From NCBI GenBank assembly GCA_033439265.1, contig JAVTVX010000016.1, positions 16,600,701 to 16,664,700 of the forward strand: 64,000 nucleotides of DNA. Direction: 5' to 3'. Each line of letters opens with the position of its first letter. The stretch's first letter is position 1. Positions 1-12,171 of this stretch are shown piece after piece. Source of the stretch: Dillenia suffruticosa (taxonomy: Eukaryota > Streptophyta > Magnoliopsida > Dilleniales > Dilleniaceae). Position numbers and translations under genes: made by a program. Under the pieces are notes generated by a model, which saw only the letters and a list, made by a program, of their open reading frames with translations, was not told the origin of the DNA and did no database searches.

Positions 1-762
1 ATAAAAAGGTAGAAAATGCTTTGACAGCTCATAGCACAAGAGGGTGCACCTAATTAAAAAGGGACAAAGAGCTCAAGCTTAAATAATATAAGCCACCAAA
101 ATAGTACATGAGTCTTGTTCTTCGATACACCAAATCAAATTTACAACACACAAAATGGACTCCGGAAAGATCCCTTACAGTTCTACAGCTCCTTCCTTTA
201 GGAAAATAAGGTGGGGCCGGATATAGGTGAAGATGCTCGTCTATTGATGCTTTTACAAAGCATCACTTATCAAGATTCCACGTGTGGGCTTTGCACACAA
301 CAAAACCATCTTTTCTACAAATCACAACATATTCTACGTCAGATAGAGTATACTGGCTGATCAATTAGAAGCGGAGATAGACACCAAGCACCATAAAAGA
401 GGACCCTAACACGTAACAATGATTGCAAATGCCTTTTTTCATCAATTATAGAAGACCTAATTTTCAACAAGAGGGCTTCTTCACTATAGAAGGAAATGGA
501 ATTGCTTCCAGACAATCAACGTAAAATGCAAGGCAAGTAAATGAGGAATATACTAAAAAGATGAAAAGCCCCGAGAAAAACAATAATATGAATGATAATG
601 AAAAAGCTATCCATGTATATACAAGTTTCTCCATCCTCGCATTTAATATCCTCCAAACCTATTAATATATACCAAGTAGGATTAAATATTAATAATTATA
701 TTAAGATGATCCTAGTCCCTTCACAAGAAAAAAAAAAAGAAAAAAAATCAAAATTGAGAACA

Positions 763-802
<40 letters not shown>

Positions 803-1391
803 TTCCTGAGTCTCATAGTCCTTGAGAGGATAGATAACTGCAATACATGGTGTTTTCTATTTATTTTTTTTTTTCGGCTGGGGTTTGAGGATCGGAAAAG
901 AGAAATATTACTGAAAGAAGCCATAGCAGAGAGCAAGAGATGCATAACAAGAAACCAGAAGACCACTCCAAAAGGACCATGACAAAACCAATCTTAGCAA
1001 ACACAAAACAAGCAAAGATCCACTCAATTCAAGAATAAATTGGAAAATTGAAAATGCTAATCCTTTGTGGTCACCCTTAAAGAATGTCAAACAGCTTTCA
1101 CCCAATCTAATGGGATCAAGATTAGCTAATTCTTTTTCAATTTATTAGACTTGCACCGGTTAATATAGCTGAATCAGTATTTTTTTGGATGTCCAAAGCA
1201 AATTCGTACAACTTCCGCAAGGAGATGCCTCATTCTCACCATCAAAGGAGAGGTGGATATAACAATATTTAGTTGCAATAGATACATGTATACATGCTTT
1301 ATTCCAATCAGACTCATGACCTTCCAAACCATGCTCTCTGACAAATTAAAATTTATCATATCAATTGTAGCTAAAAAATTAGTTCACATTC
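1..1391. other. Left flank, no gene recognised
   Basis: AT-rich sequence to the left of the Copia element. Short open frames on both strands are low-complexity or shadow frames and resemble no family I know. The first 400 bases read on the minus strand could be the 3' untranslated part of a gene lying outside the window, but I see no coding exon to support that. Confidence 0.4.
763..803. repeat. (AAT)n microsatellite
   Basis: About 13 uninterrupted AAT/ATA units follow an A-rich stretch that starts near 727. It accounts for the poly-Asn and poly-Ile frames seen here, which are not genes. Confidence 0.95.
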
Positions 1392-3551
1392 TGTAAGTTA
1401 TGGGTACTGGGTCGGGTCGCCCGTGTGGGTTTGACCCAAACCCATTCCCTTACATGTTTTGAATTGCAAAAGGAGGGAAGGGAGGGAGTGATTTTTTAAA
1501 AGAAAAACCAACTCCAACTCCCTTAACGATCCATTATGCACATTGAAGGGAGAGAGAATACACAAGCAAAACAAGAAGAGAGATCTACACCATATATACA
1601 TATTTTGAATTAAAGACTCTTGGATTGTGAATAAGAAGGAGATTGATTTATTGGTGACATTCTTCAGACTCGTACGGTCATACCCCGAACCGGGGTGTGA
1701 GCAGCCTCCCGTTGCCCTGAATGCCGGCTGTATTTTTATAGAAAATCGAGTAGAACCTCCCCATAAATCGGAGATCTCCCATATACAAATAAATCTGTAT
1801 AATTTAAAATTATCCTGTAAATAAAATAAAATGGTCATCCCGACCTTACAACAACCCATCAACCACAGCAGACATCCAGAACAAATTCAAGCTATGTAAA
1901 TTACTAACAATCTTAGCTACAGACCTCTACTGTCATGCCCAACAAGAGTATGAGCAGCCGCCACATTGAGCGGACCTAAGTTTTATACAATTTACAATCA
2001 ATTTTTCTAAGTTAACATTCACTACAATTTGCCTCAATGCAAATGAAATATGAGAGTTTCACAATTTAATGTATATAAATTACACAGTCAATCCCAAATA
2101 AATACACGGTCAACTACGGATCTCAAGGTCAAGACCTCACAGGGTCGAAAATAAAGTGCGGAGCTCATATCTCAACTTAATTTAAATCTCACCGTCAAAA
2201 AATACTCAAATCCGCCAACGAACTACCAAATCCTCTAGAGCTCAAAGTGTCGCTCTAGCACAATAATCCTATCTGAGAAGGGAAAGAAGAGGGGTGAGTA
2301 TCAAGGAAGATACCCAGTGAGTGAGGGGATTAATCTGAAGTACTAATAGTGTAGGTGAACATTGGAGTGTCAAATAATATCATTCATAACCAATAATTCA
2401 AATTTTGCAATAAATCATGATATATTCGGTAAAATGAACTCATTTAATCATTCACACGTTAACATACATATATGCATCCATTTAAAATCAAGTAGATCAT
2501 AGAGCAAGCCGAAAAGATTCTGGCAAAGGTCAACCATGACCAAGGACAGGCACATCGGAGGTTTTATTATGCATAAAGTTCAAAAATCGCTCTCTACCCC
2601 GACGTTGGCCATGAGTTCGCTGGGACTAGCTCATCATCGTGTATAGGACCCCGCCCGGTGCTAGACGGTGGCATCACACACGTCATCCCCCTTACTTGGG
2701 TTCAACCGGCCTCACCTATAACCATTAGACATATGACGTTTGCGGATACCTCCTGCAAAAGCGTATCCGGACAACCCGGTGCCTCTACAAATGCCCTTCG
2801 TAACTACGGAATTTATCAAATAATGTCATATCATCATATCATCTCAAACTAGTAGGCATCCAACCCACATAATCAAATCATCTCATCATATTCTCAAAAC
2901 AATTCAAATCCGTGTGCAAATATATTTCATCGAAATCATTTAAATTCAACAAACTAATGCAATGGTAGAATAGAAAACATTCCATTTCTGAAATCATGTC
3001 ACAATTTCATTTCATTTCAAACATGGATACATAATCGTAGAAACATAAGTACGACACTCCAATAATCACAAAACAGATTTGAATTTCAATTCCATACGTC
3101 GAGACAATGTATATCAAAAATATGTTTTATTAAAAACACGATAAAATCAGGTTTCCCTATTTCATGCAAGAGATTAGGGTCTCACTCACTTTCCTAGGGA
3201 GGGTGATCACTCCCTATTTTCAAAAATTATCCAATCTGACTGCTCGAGTCTCCAAAAAAATCAACCTAATCGGATCATCACAATTTAACATCAGATAGTA
3301 GCCTATAAACGGATTTTCCATTTTCTTTTTTAATTAATACAACCTTAATTTATAATATCTCCTTTCTATATTCTTGTTTCATAAATTTTGAATCATTTGA
3401 CTCACAAATGATCAAATTTCAAATATTTCTCATTTTTCTAATTTTTTTCGAATTTAACATATTTCAGAACATATATATAGCTTCCGATTCTAATTTCAAT
3501 CTAAATTCGATAAAATTTATTTCGCTGTAATTGTATCAGAGAATGCTTTCA
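1392..3551 (+). repeat. 5' LTR of Copia A, enlarged
   Basis: The left edge is TGTAAG at 1392, the same sequence that follows the polypurine tract at 10539. The right edge is CA at 3550-3551, one base before the primer-binding site. The span of 2,160 bp is long for Copia. Only the first 127 bp match the 3' copy, so the LTR probably contains inserted DNA or the 3' copy has been replaced. Confidence 0.65.
1660..3515. mobile_element. Probable nested LTR-type insertion inside the 5' LTR
   Basis: This stretch has higher GC patches and a composition unlike both ends of the Copia LTR. It holds two degenerate copies of a block like gtcatgcccc...gagcagccgcc (about 1675-1740 and 1930-1985), and the phrase gggtgagtatcaaggaagat near 2294. 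These are reminiscent of plant Gypsy LTRs. I see no protein and cannot fix the borders or find target duplications, so the call is an inference. Confidence 0.35.
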
Positions 3552-3552
3552 T

Positions 3553-3564
3553 TGGTATCAGAGC
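3553..3564 (+). other. Primer-binding site, tRNA-iMet type
   Basis: TGGTATCAGAGC is the exact complement of the 3' end of plant initiator-methionine tRNA, the usual minus-strand primer of plant Copia elements. It sits one base after the 5' LTR end and fixes that border. Confidence 0.95.
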
Positions 3565-5397
3565 ATGATTTAGGGTGTTTCCTATTTTTTTTATATATAT
3601 TCGAATTCCATTTTTTTTCAAAAAATTGAAAATGATAACTTTGATTATAGACCACGAAATGCTTTGAAATTTGACAGGTAGAGTACCCATGATGTTAGGA
3701 GTTGATCTGCAGAGTTTCATGCATGCCCGTCATGTATTTTTGGAGAAAAATGAAACCCTAGCCGAAAATGAAAATGCTAATATCTATTTGCATGATTGGT
3801 TTTATGATTTAAAACTTGTATGGTTAGATTCTCCATCAAAAATCATTTCCAACCATATAAAGAACATGCAAAACAGTTCAGAAATGAATGGGATATGGCT
3901 TAGGGAAATTAAGGTTAAAGTGCAGAAAAAAAAATTTCTGTATGAAAAAGACGAACAGTGACGTCAGCACAATCTCACTCTTGGGCCGTGGGTTATGAAG
4001 CCCAAACGTCAAGATCCAGACCTCAGATCGGAAAACTGATGGCACCATTAGATTCAGAAACCCCAAAAATGGGGGGTTAGGCAAAATTCGGTGGCCGGAT
4101 TCAGTCGGGAAGGAGGTGTGTGGGCTTCACGCGCCGCCTGGGCACGTAGGCAGGGTCACCCACACGCCCCCACCACCAGGTGGCGCATGAGGGCACGTGA
4201 CCCCCTCTCAGACAACGTTTTTTTTTTTTTTTTTTTGATTTCTTTATAATTTTAAATTATTTTTTTTGGACTGAAAATTATTTTCTATTAATTTTAAGTT
4301 TGTAAAATTTTTTGAAAATTGCAGAAAAATCAATTAACAGGTGAGACAAATTTCTGAAAATTTCTCACATGTTTGGAAAAATATTTTCTAGTTTCTGTCT
4401 ATCTGAATTAAATTTTATAACACATATTTGATTTGTACTCGTTGACTTAAGTATAAATAATTGTGGTTAGTGTTTTAAAATTTTTTGTTGGTTTCGTATC
4501 CAATCTAATGTTTACCCCATTTTAGGGATATGGTGAGAATCAGACGTACCATTGCACCTCTCCGGGGGAGATGCAGAGACGAGAGGACCCCGGAACGTTT
4601 GGCAAAACTGTATAAGATGTTGCATTATAAGTGAAAGCAACGCACACTTTGCCGCAACATCTGTAGGTTATGAGTCAAAAACGTTATGAATTTCGGCGTT
4701 TGGGTCACTGGTTCGGAGGCAACGAAGCCGAGATTAAGATTATAAGGAATTCCCTCCCTGATCATTTGGTTGGAATGGCTGACAAAATAATAGAGGAAAA
4801 TAAGTGGCTCTACCTCAAGGATTTCAAACTAAAACTGCTTCAGATGTGGAGAGATAGGGAGATAGAGATTAAAATGAAAATGGCGTTGTCTCTAAAGTTC
4901 AATGGCTCTAGACCCCAAGCTATTAGGAGATTCACTCCAAGAGATAAACTTTCAGTTGGGATAGTCAATATGGTTACTCGCATGTATATGAAAGATAAGA
5001 AAGAAAAGAAAAAAGAAATTTGATTGTATATTTTTTTTCTTTTTTTCTTCTTTTCTTTGTGCATAGTTATGTACTGTGATGAGAACAATGTCATGAACAT
5101 ATGATGTAATGTTTCTCTCTTTAAATATATATATCAGAATGTGCATATTTGTATATTTATGCGAGTATGTAAAGAGATATGTTCTAAATTCACATGATTT
5201 TAGTGGGAGTTTTTAGGTTGGTAGAATTTAAGTAATTCTCACCTAAGACTTAAAGGATTTTGCTACTTTGAAATCATATTTATGATAATCAAACATTTGG
5301 ATGATGGATGATAATTGGGAACTTAGTGATTTTTCGAGTTTACACCTTATGTTCGTGTATGATAAATTTATTAGATTTCATGTACAAAATTGAATGA
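3565..5397 (+). other. Long Copia A leader with small ORFs
   Basis: There are 1.8 kb between the primer site and the gag start, much longer than most Copia leaders. It contains open frames at 3671-3961 (96 codons), 4530-4634 (34 codons, rich in Arg) and 4670-5023 (117 codons, rich in Lys, charged). None looks like gag or another family I recognise. They could be captured host sequence, an extra element ORF, or chance. A GC-rich block at about 4090-4210 separates the first from the others. Confidence 0.5.
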
Positions 5398-6752
5398 ATG
5401 AGCATGAATACTTACAATTATCTCTCTTTGAAAACCCAGACCATGGTATCAATAATAGCAGATTTAAATAAATGTGATAAGTTTAATGGCGACAATTATG
5501 ACATTTGGCGCCATACGATATGGTATGTGCTGGAAGAGCAAAATGCCTTAAAGGGTACAACCATATCATGCAATACCCTAGAATTGGAAACACTACTCAA
5601 CAGAAAAGAGATCAAGAAGCTCACCAGGCGTGGAAGAAGAAAAATTCCACTGCATGTGATATATTGGTTAGTTTTGTAGTTGATGATCTCATACATGAAT
5701 GTGAGCAATTTCCTACTGCTCATGACCTATGGGTGTACCTCAGAGAGAAGTATGGAGGTACCAGTGTGACCCGTCTGAGGCAGTTGACTATTAAGTTTGA
5801 CACGTATAAAAAGAAGTCTGATCACAGTATCAAACTACACCTGAGAATTATGTCAAACATGATAAAGGAATTGAAGTCAGCAGGTCATGTTTTATCTGAT
5901 GAGCAACAGGTTCAAGTTTTAATCCGATCCCTTCCAAACCAGTAGGAGCACTTGAAGGTCAATCTGACTCACAATGATAGCATTAAGACTTTCGCTGATA
6001 CTGCTCGCCACGTAGAACTCAAAGATGAGCGGCTTGGTGCTACAAAACTGATTTCTAATGCCTTTGTAACTGAGTCCAGTTCTTAGAAAGTTTCGGGCTT
6101 TAAACGCAAGGGGAACAAGAACAAGGGCAAGAAAGTAAAGGAAATTGCAGAAGGGTCTAAAAAGAACAATTCCAACCGCAAGAACAAGCGCAAGCGGTTT
6201 TGGAAAAAGAAGGATAAGAGCAAACTGAAGTACTACAATTGCAAAGCTCTTGGTCATTTCGCTCGAGAATGCCCCGAGCCAAAAAAGGTAGCACCTTATA
6301 ACGCTTCTCTAAGTGTTATATATGTCTCTGGCACTGTTTTACTTTCTGAATCTTATCATATGTGGATTATAGACTCAGAAGCAACAGACCATGTGACGAG
6401 AGATCGAGAAGCGTTCGTGGACTTTCGTCGAGTTCCTCCTGGTGCAAGATGGATATACGTAGGGAACAATACAATGGTAGAAGTCAAAGGGATTGGCACT
6501 TGCAAACTGGAGTTACGAAGTGGCCAAACCCTAATCTTACATGATATTCTCTTTGCACCGGAAATTCGACGAAATTTAGTCTCTATTATTGTTTTTCTTA
6601 GACTAGGCTATAACTTGAACTTTACTCATGATAGGGTTTGTATTTATAATGATGGTGTGTTTTATGGTACTGGATATCTGTTAAATGGATTTCTTATTTT
6701 GGATGTGACAAACAAATATTTAACTGTTATGTTGATCGTTATATTTCGCTAA
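5398..6752 (+). pseudogene. Copia A gag and protease, broken
   Basis: Gag starts with a retro-gag motif (KFNGDNYDIW) in one frame. The remainder, from about 5560, runs in another frame, so there is a frameshift near 5550. In-frame stops lie at 5943-5945 and about 6084-6086. The zinc knuckle near 6228 reads YYNCKALGHFAREC: the first Cys of CCHC is Tyr. The protease near 6363 reads WIIDSEATDHVT, where the family has DSG, so the catalytic loop Gly is Glu. Gag and protease share one frame, as expected for Copia. Confidence 0.9.
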
Positions 6753-6789
6753 ATATTTGTTCTTCTAGTAATGCTAATATAGATGACAA

Positions 6790-7860
6790 TTATGGCATGT
6801 TAGACTTGGTCACATAGAGCAGGACAAGATGAATCGGCTTCTGAAAGTAGGACTATTGGGTTCGCTTACTAAAGTTGATTTACCGAATTGTGAATATTGT
6901 CTTGCCGGGAAGATGACTTGAAAACCATTTGGAAAAGTCGTGATGAATGTACTTCCATTACAATTGGTTCACTCTGACATTTGTGGTCCAATGAATGTGA
7001 AGGCTAGACATGGAGCATCATATTTCATTACTTTTATTGATAATTTCACACGTTTTGGTAATGTCTATTTGATTACTCACAAGTCTGAAGCACTTGAGTG
7101 CTTTCGACGTTATATGAATAAAATGGAGAATCAAATGGATAGAATGATTAAAGCCTTAAGGACAGATCGAGGACGTGAATATCTATCAGATCAGTTCAAT
7201 GATCTATGAAATGAAAAGGAAATAATTAGACAATTGACTATTCCCCACACGCCTCAACAGAATGGTGTTGCTGAGAGGAGGAATACGAAGTTGTTGGAAA
7301 TGACAAGATCTATGATGGCGTAGGCTAACTTGCCAATTTTCTTTTAGGAAAATACATTGTTAAATGCGACCTATATTTTGAATAGAGTGCCTTCAAAAAT
7401 GGTACCCACAACACCGTACGAACTTTGGACTAATAGGAAACCAAGTCTGACTGGTCTTAGACCTTGGGGATCAGCAGCATATGTTCATGACCCTTCTAAT
7501 AAATTTGAAAAGTTTGGTCCCCGAGGGAAGAAATGTATTTTTATTAGATATTATGATCAGTCAAAAGGTTATGTGTTCATCGGTGAAAGGGAAGACGGTC
7601 ATGTAATCGAAATTGAATCACGAAATGTGATATTTTTGAAAAATGATTTTCCTAGTAAAGGTGATATAACAAAAGAAGAGTCTTTGTTTGAATTAAATAA
7701 TTCAAATGATGGTTCTGTGTAAGATGAATCAAGGGAACTACGAGAAATTGAATCCTTAGATAATCCCAGTGGGAGGAATTCAAATTCTAACGATCTAACC
7801 GAATCATCAATTCGGAAAAGTACTAGGAAAGGTGTACCCATACGTCATTACGAAATTGAA
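6790..7860 (+). pseudogene. Copia A integrase, broken
   Basis: The pre-integrase zinc-binding part is visible as WHVRLGHIEQDKM near 6794, followed by a CxxC near 6891. The catalytic core shows HSDICGP near 6970, LRTDRGREY near 7160 and TPQQNGVAERRN near 7250, which supply the D, D and E of the DDE triad. The frame is one step from the protease frame. Stops fall at about 6919, 7207, 7321 and 7345. The C-terminal part, with the usual GKKCIF block, is readable to about 7720. Confidence 0.9.
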
Positions 7861-7929
7861 GGATACGCTTTTATCATTTCTCCACAGGACGAGGTGAGCC
7901 GAAAAATATGAACGAGGTTTGGTCTTGTC

Positions 7930-9459
7930 CTGCCAAGAATTAGTGGGTGAAAGTAATGGATGAAGAAATAGAGTCGATGAATTCCAATCATGTTTGGGAA
8001 CTGGTTGATCTTCCATATGTGCGCAAACCTATTGGGAACAAATGAATTCTCAAGGTTAAAGATAAGGCTGATGGAACAATTGAGAGGTACAAAGCTCATT
8101 TGGTGGCAAAAGGTTATACCCAACAAGAGGGTATTGATTATGAAGAAACATTTTCACCAGTAGTGAGATTTGGCTCTATTCGCCTATTGTTGGCTATTGT
8201 AGCCAATTTAAATTTAGAATTATATCAGATGGATGTGAAGACCGCGTTTCTCAACGGAGAACTTACAGAAGAAATCTACATGGAACAACCAGTAGGTTTC
8301 ATAGTTAAAGGTCAAGAAAACAAAGTTTGCAAATTGAATAGAACAATTTATTATCTCAAACAGTTTTCAAGACAATGGTATTTGAGATTTCACAGATCCG
8401 TAATCTCTTACGACTTCATAATGATAGACGAAGACCATTGTATTTACATGAAAAAGTCCAATAATAAATTTGTAATTCTAAGTCTGTATGTCAATGATAT
8501 ATTGTTAGCCGGAAATGATATGGAGTATGTCCTGAATATTTAGAGTTAGTTATCATCAAATTTTGAAATGAAGGACATGGGTGAAGCAGAGTACATACTG
8601 GGTGTTAAGATCCACAGAGATCATTCCAAGAGATTGTTAGCTTTACCTCAAGAATCTTACATTAAAAAACTTTTGGAACGATTTAGGATAGATAGCTGTA
8701 AACCTATTAATACTCCTGTGGCTAAAGGCGAAGGTTTAAGTTTAGCGATGTCCCAAAAACCGCTGAAGAAAAACATGAGATGTCAAAAGTACCGTATTCC
8801 AGCGCTGTTGAAAGTTTGATATACGCTATGATGTGTACTAGCCCTGACATCTGCTATGCCGTGGGTTTGGTCAGCAGGTATCAATCCAATCTAGGCAAAG
8901 TTCACTGGACAGCTGTAAAGAGGATTTTAAGATACCTGAAAGGAACTGCGAATTATTCCCTTTGTTATCAAGGAAATGACTTGTTATTGAGCGGATACAC
9001 AGATGTTGATTGGGGTGATCACTTAGATGAACGTAAGTCCACCACAGGTTATGTTTTCTTGCTAAATAATGGTGCCATCTCTTGGAGAAGCAAGAAACAA
9101 ATATGTGTATCACTGTCTACAATGGAAGCAGAGTTTGTAGTCTGTGTTTCTGCAGTTCAGGAGTGTGTTTGGTTAAAACGATTTTTACAACATTTGGGAT
9201 CGCAAGCGACATGGTGGGAGTTGTGACAATTTATTGTGATAGTCAATCAGCTATCGCTTACACGAAAGATCCCAAATATCATCGGAGAACCAAACACATT
9301 AATACGAAATTCAACTTTATTCGAGACATTATTGAAAAGAGAGAGGTGACATTGAAGTATTTATCTACGCATTTAATGGTGGTTAATCTATTCACGAAAC
9401 CGATATCTAGAGATGTATTTCTGAAACATGTAAAATCTCTAAGATTGCGTAGAGTGTAA
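7930..9459 (+). pseudogene. Copia A reverse transcriptase and RNase H, broken
   Basis: RT motifs are LVAKGYTQQEGIDYEETF near 8100, MDVKTAFLNGEL near 8230 and LYVNDILLAGND near 8487. The last is YVDD in active enzymes, so one catalytic Asp is Asn here. Stops occur near 8043 and 8541, and the frame shifts near 8770 and again near 9160. RNase H follows with GYTDVDW, STMEAEF and YCDSQSAI carrying the acidic residues. The end at 9459 follows the usual C-terminal region. Confidence 0.92.
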
Positions 9460-10530
9460 TTGTATGTGTATGCAATGAATGTGATGTAATGCTCATTATT
9501 ATATGACATTTGAATTTGTTTACATTTGCGAGTTCTTATGTTTTGATTAAAAAGTATGTCGGACAATTTTGGAAGATTGGCTCTCTCACACGAGCAATCG
9601 CCTCTAATATCTGTGTGATATGTAGAGATGAGACAATGTTAATTTTGGATAATTAACATAAATTAGCCACCTTAGTACAGAACTAAGATGAAATTATCCT
9701 TGATATTTATTTATTTGATAATCGAAATGGATTTTCCACAATCCATTACACTTGTCTAGAAGCCAAGTGTGGTTCTTTCTTGAAAAAGTTTTTTTTTTTT
9801 GAGGATTTATAAGAAGAGAGAATCAAGTCAGTATCGTGATATACTTAGACTAAGATCTGTATGATGCATTATAATTTTGAAATAGACATACGTTTCTAAA
9901 TAAATAGAAAATGTATCGTAGTATGTGTTCATACCACGTGTGCTTTTAGTGACCCTATGGGTAATGAGTTAATGAATCTCTCTATCTTATTGTGTGAGAC
10001 TCAGAGGTTTGTAATTAACCTCATTCAATACCCTTAAGAATTTCGTCTGTTTCTTGAAATTTTATTTTAGTGTTGCTATCTTAACATGTAACCAATAGAT
10101 CATGATTGATTCGGTTTTGCGGTGCATGACTAGGAAAGCAGTTAAAATGAAGTGGAAAGATAGTAATGTGAAAGGAAAACTGTCTTAAAGATTGCACGTA
10201 ATTTTAGTATTCACAGACTGGCCAGTTATGTTTTTAACTTGATGTTCTGAGACATAATTGTGAATGCATAGTTGAAATGAGTCAAGTATGCTGTTGTTTA
10301 TTAATAGAGGGATAAGAGATACGGTGACTCTGTGTATAGCAAAAGAGGTCTAGGGTATAGCGAAACTTGATGTCCTCATTGTATTAAATCTTGAGTTGCT
10401 ACATATCCTTAACCGGTGTATAGCTATGAGCTCTCGATGTACTCACTGGTCATACGATCCATTTGTCTGTATGAAATCGATGGTATATGGAAGTGATTGA
10501 ACAAAATGTAGGTCTAACGCTCATGTGCGA
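9460..10530 (+). other. Copia A 3' noncoding region
   Basis: About 1.07 kb lie between the end of RNase H and the polypurine tract. I see no open frame of note and no envelope-like gene. The length is unusual, since many Copia elements have only 100-300 bp here. Confidence 0.6.
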
Positions 10531-10538
10531 GTGGGAGA
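10531..10538 (+). other. Polypurine tract
   Basis: GTGGGAGA lies directly before the TGTAAG that opens the 3' LTR. This is the plus-strand priming site and fixes the LTR start at 10539. Confidence 0.85.
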
Positions 10539-10665
10539 TGTAAGTTATGGGTACTGGGTCGGGTCGCCCATGTGAGTTTGACCTAAACCCATTCCCTTAC
10601 ATATTTTGAATTTCAAAATGAGGGAAGGGAGGGAGTGGTTTTTTAAGAGAAAAACCAACTCCAAC
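10539..10665 (+). repeat. 3' LTR of Copia A, truncated
   Basis: It matches 1392-1518 with about 8 mismatches. Similarity stops after CCAACTCCAACT. I found no second copy downstream of the 5' LTR end (ctttca before the primer site). Confidence 0.8.
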
Positions 10666-11178
10666 TTGAAATACAAGGCAAAAAGCAAAAAACCAACCTA
10701 ATTAAGCTGAAATCAAAGTCTGGGCGGACGAATAGCAATTCTCTTCTCCCTCGTCAACAAATCACTTCTATCTCTCAACCCCTCTTCAACCCTAATTGGA
10801 GGTCTAAAGTTCAATGAACTCCCGAACTTCAAACCACCGAGGAACGATCTCCCTCTATCACTCTCCTCCACCAAGAACAAGCTTTGGTGTTGCCTCTACA
10901 GATAGATGAATAATAAATAGAGAAAGAGTATGCATAATATTAACAGATCAATCAAGCAAGAGAGAGAGAGAGAATATACTATGTTGTCCACCAAGTCTTT
11001 CAATAGCATGAACAGAACAGTTGTGAAGAACACGAGTCCATCTCAAGCGTAGAACTTTTGATCTTATTTATTGTCTAGCCGCTCCATTTCTTCCACAACT
11101 TCCCATTTCTTTTGCCCCATCTTCCCTTCTTCTTCTTTCCCACTTTCCTATCTATTTATCTTTCTAACAAAACTAACA

Positions 11179-11180
<2 letters not shown>

Positions 11181-11230
<50 letters not shown>
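11181..11230. repeat. (CT)n tract
   Basis: About 25 CT units with one interruption (ctttct) near 11213. It is complementary to the (GA)n tract at 11568-11614. Confidence 0.95.
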
Positions 11231-11564
11231 TCAAAAGAGTCTCTCCTAAAAGAATTAAAAAAAAATCCCTATTGTTTCAAGTTTATGCCCTCCAAATGCT
11301 GCTTGCGTTATCACCCTTTGAATATCAATATCCCTTTGTTCTGGCTTCAAAAGAAGAAGGATTTTGGTCTGCGGAGAGAGAGAGTGGGGGGAAACAGATC
11401 GTGAGGGGGTAGATAGAAAGAGAGGTTGTCTAAGGTCATGTGGGGGTGTTTGAAATTGAAGAGGAGGAATCAGCCTCCTGCAAAGGAAAAGTTCTCATCA
11501 CGAGCTCCACCAAAAACGATCTCCCTAAGAGATAAATTTTAACATAAATTTTTATAAATAACAT

Positions 11565-11567
<3 letters not shown>

Positions 11568-11614
<47 letters not shown>
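11568..11614. repeat. (GA)n tract
   Basis: About 23 uninterrupted GA units. With the CT tract 340 bp to the left it forms an inverted-repeat pair. Confidence 0.95.
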
Positions 11615-11615
<1 letters not shown>

Positions 11616-11749
11616 AACCCACGGGTGACGAAGGTCGATCAAAGGATGTGGCAAAAAGACGAGACAATAGGAGTCACAGCAAGCAGCTAGGGCAATGAGC
11701 AACTAGGGCGATAGAAATAAGCAAGAGAGAGAGTATGAGAGCGACGCAA

Positions 11750-12171
11750 AAATCCATTGCTAAATTTCATCACTAATCCCTCACTAAGTATTCAAAATTG
11801 TGTTTGCACCTTTCTGTTGTGACAGATTGATGATGAAAATTTTTCGTTGTTAATCCGTCGAAAAAATATTTAATAATAATACTATAGGAAGTGTATTGTG
11901 ACTGATTAGTGATGGAATCTAGTCCGTCTCTAATTCTATTGCTAATCTGTCGCTAACCTATTAGAAAAAATGTCGCGTGGAATAATAATTAAGTTCGCGT
12001 CTGTTTTACCATTAGAATTAGCAACGGATTGCTTCCGTCACTAAATCCATGCTAATCTCTCATTAATCTTAACCTTTTTTAATTTGTAATGTATGACGTT
12101 AATTTGTCATAATTCTGTTGCTATTTACAACGAAGAATTTTCCCTCGCTGATATCATATTTTCTTATAGTG
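11750..12171 (+). mobile_element. Right end of a CACTA-like DNA transposon
   Basis: The segment ends in TATTTTCTTATAGTG at 12157-12171, the reverse complement of a CACTATAAGAAAATA terminus. Before it are repeated short motifs of the type ttagtgacggat / atccgtcgctaa, typical of CACTA subterminal repeats. No transposase is seen, and the left terminus was not found. Confidence 0.55.

Larger units (their letters stand above)
1392..10665 (+). mobile_element. Decayed Ty1/Copia LTR retrotransposon (Copia A)
   Basis: The order is 5' LTR, tRNA-iMet primer site, long leader, gag, protease, integrase, reverse transcriptase, RNase H, long 3' noncoding part, polypurine tract and start of the 3' LTR. Protease-integrase-RT-RNase H is the defining order of Copia (Pseudoviridae). 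Both LTR copies start TGTAAGTTATGGGTACTGGG. The two starts differ at about 8 of some 127 aligned positions by eye and then lose similarity. Coding capacity is broken by stops, frameshifts and active-site changes, so the copy cannot move by itself. I see no target duplication because the 3' end is disrupted. Confidence 0.9.
10666..11749. other. Intergenic stretch with two long dinucleotide tracts
   Basis: No gene is recognised. Apparent frames are driven by CT and GA repeats. This stretch may be part of a larger DNA transposon that ends at 12171, but I found no left terminus. Confidence 0.4.
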
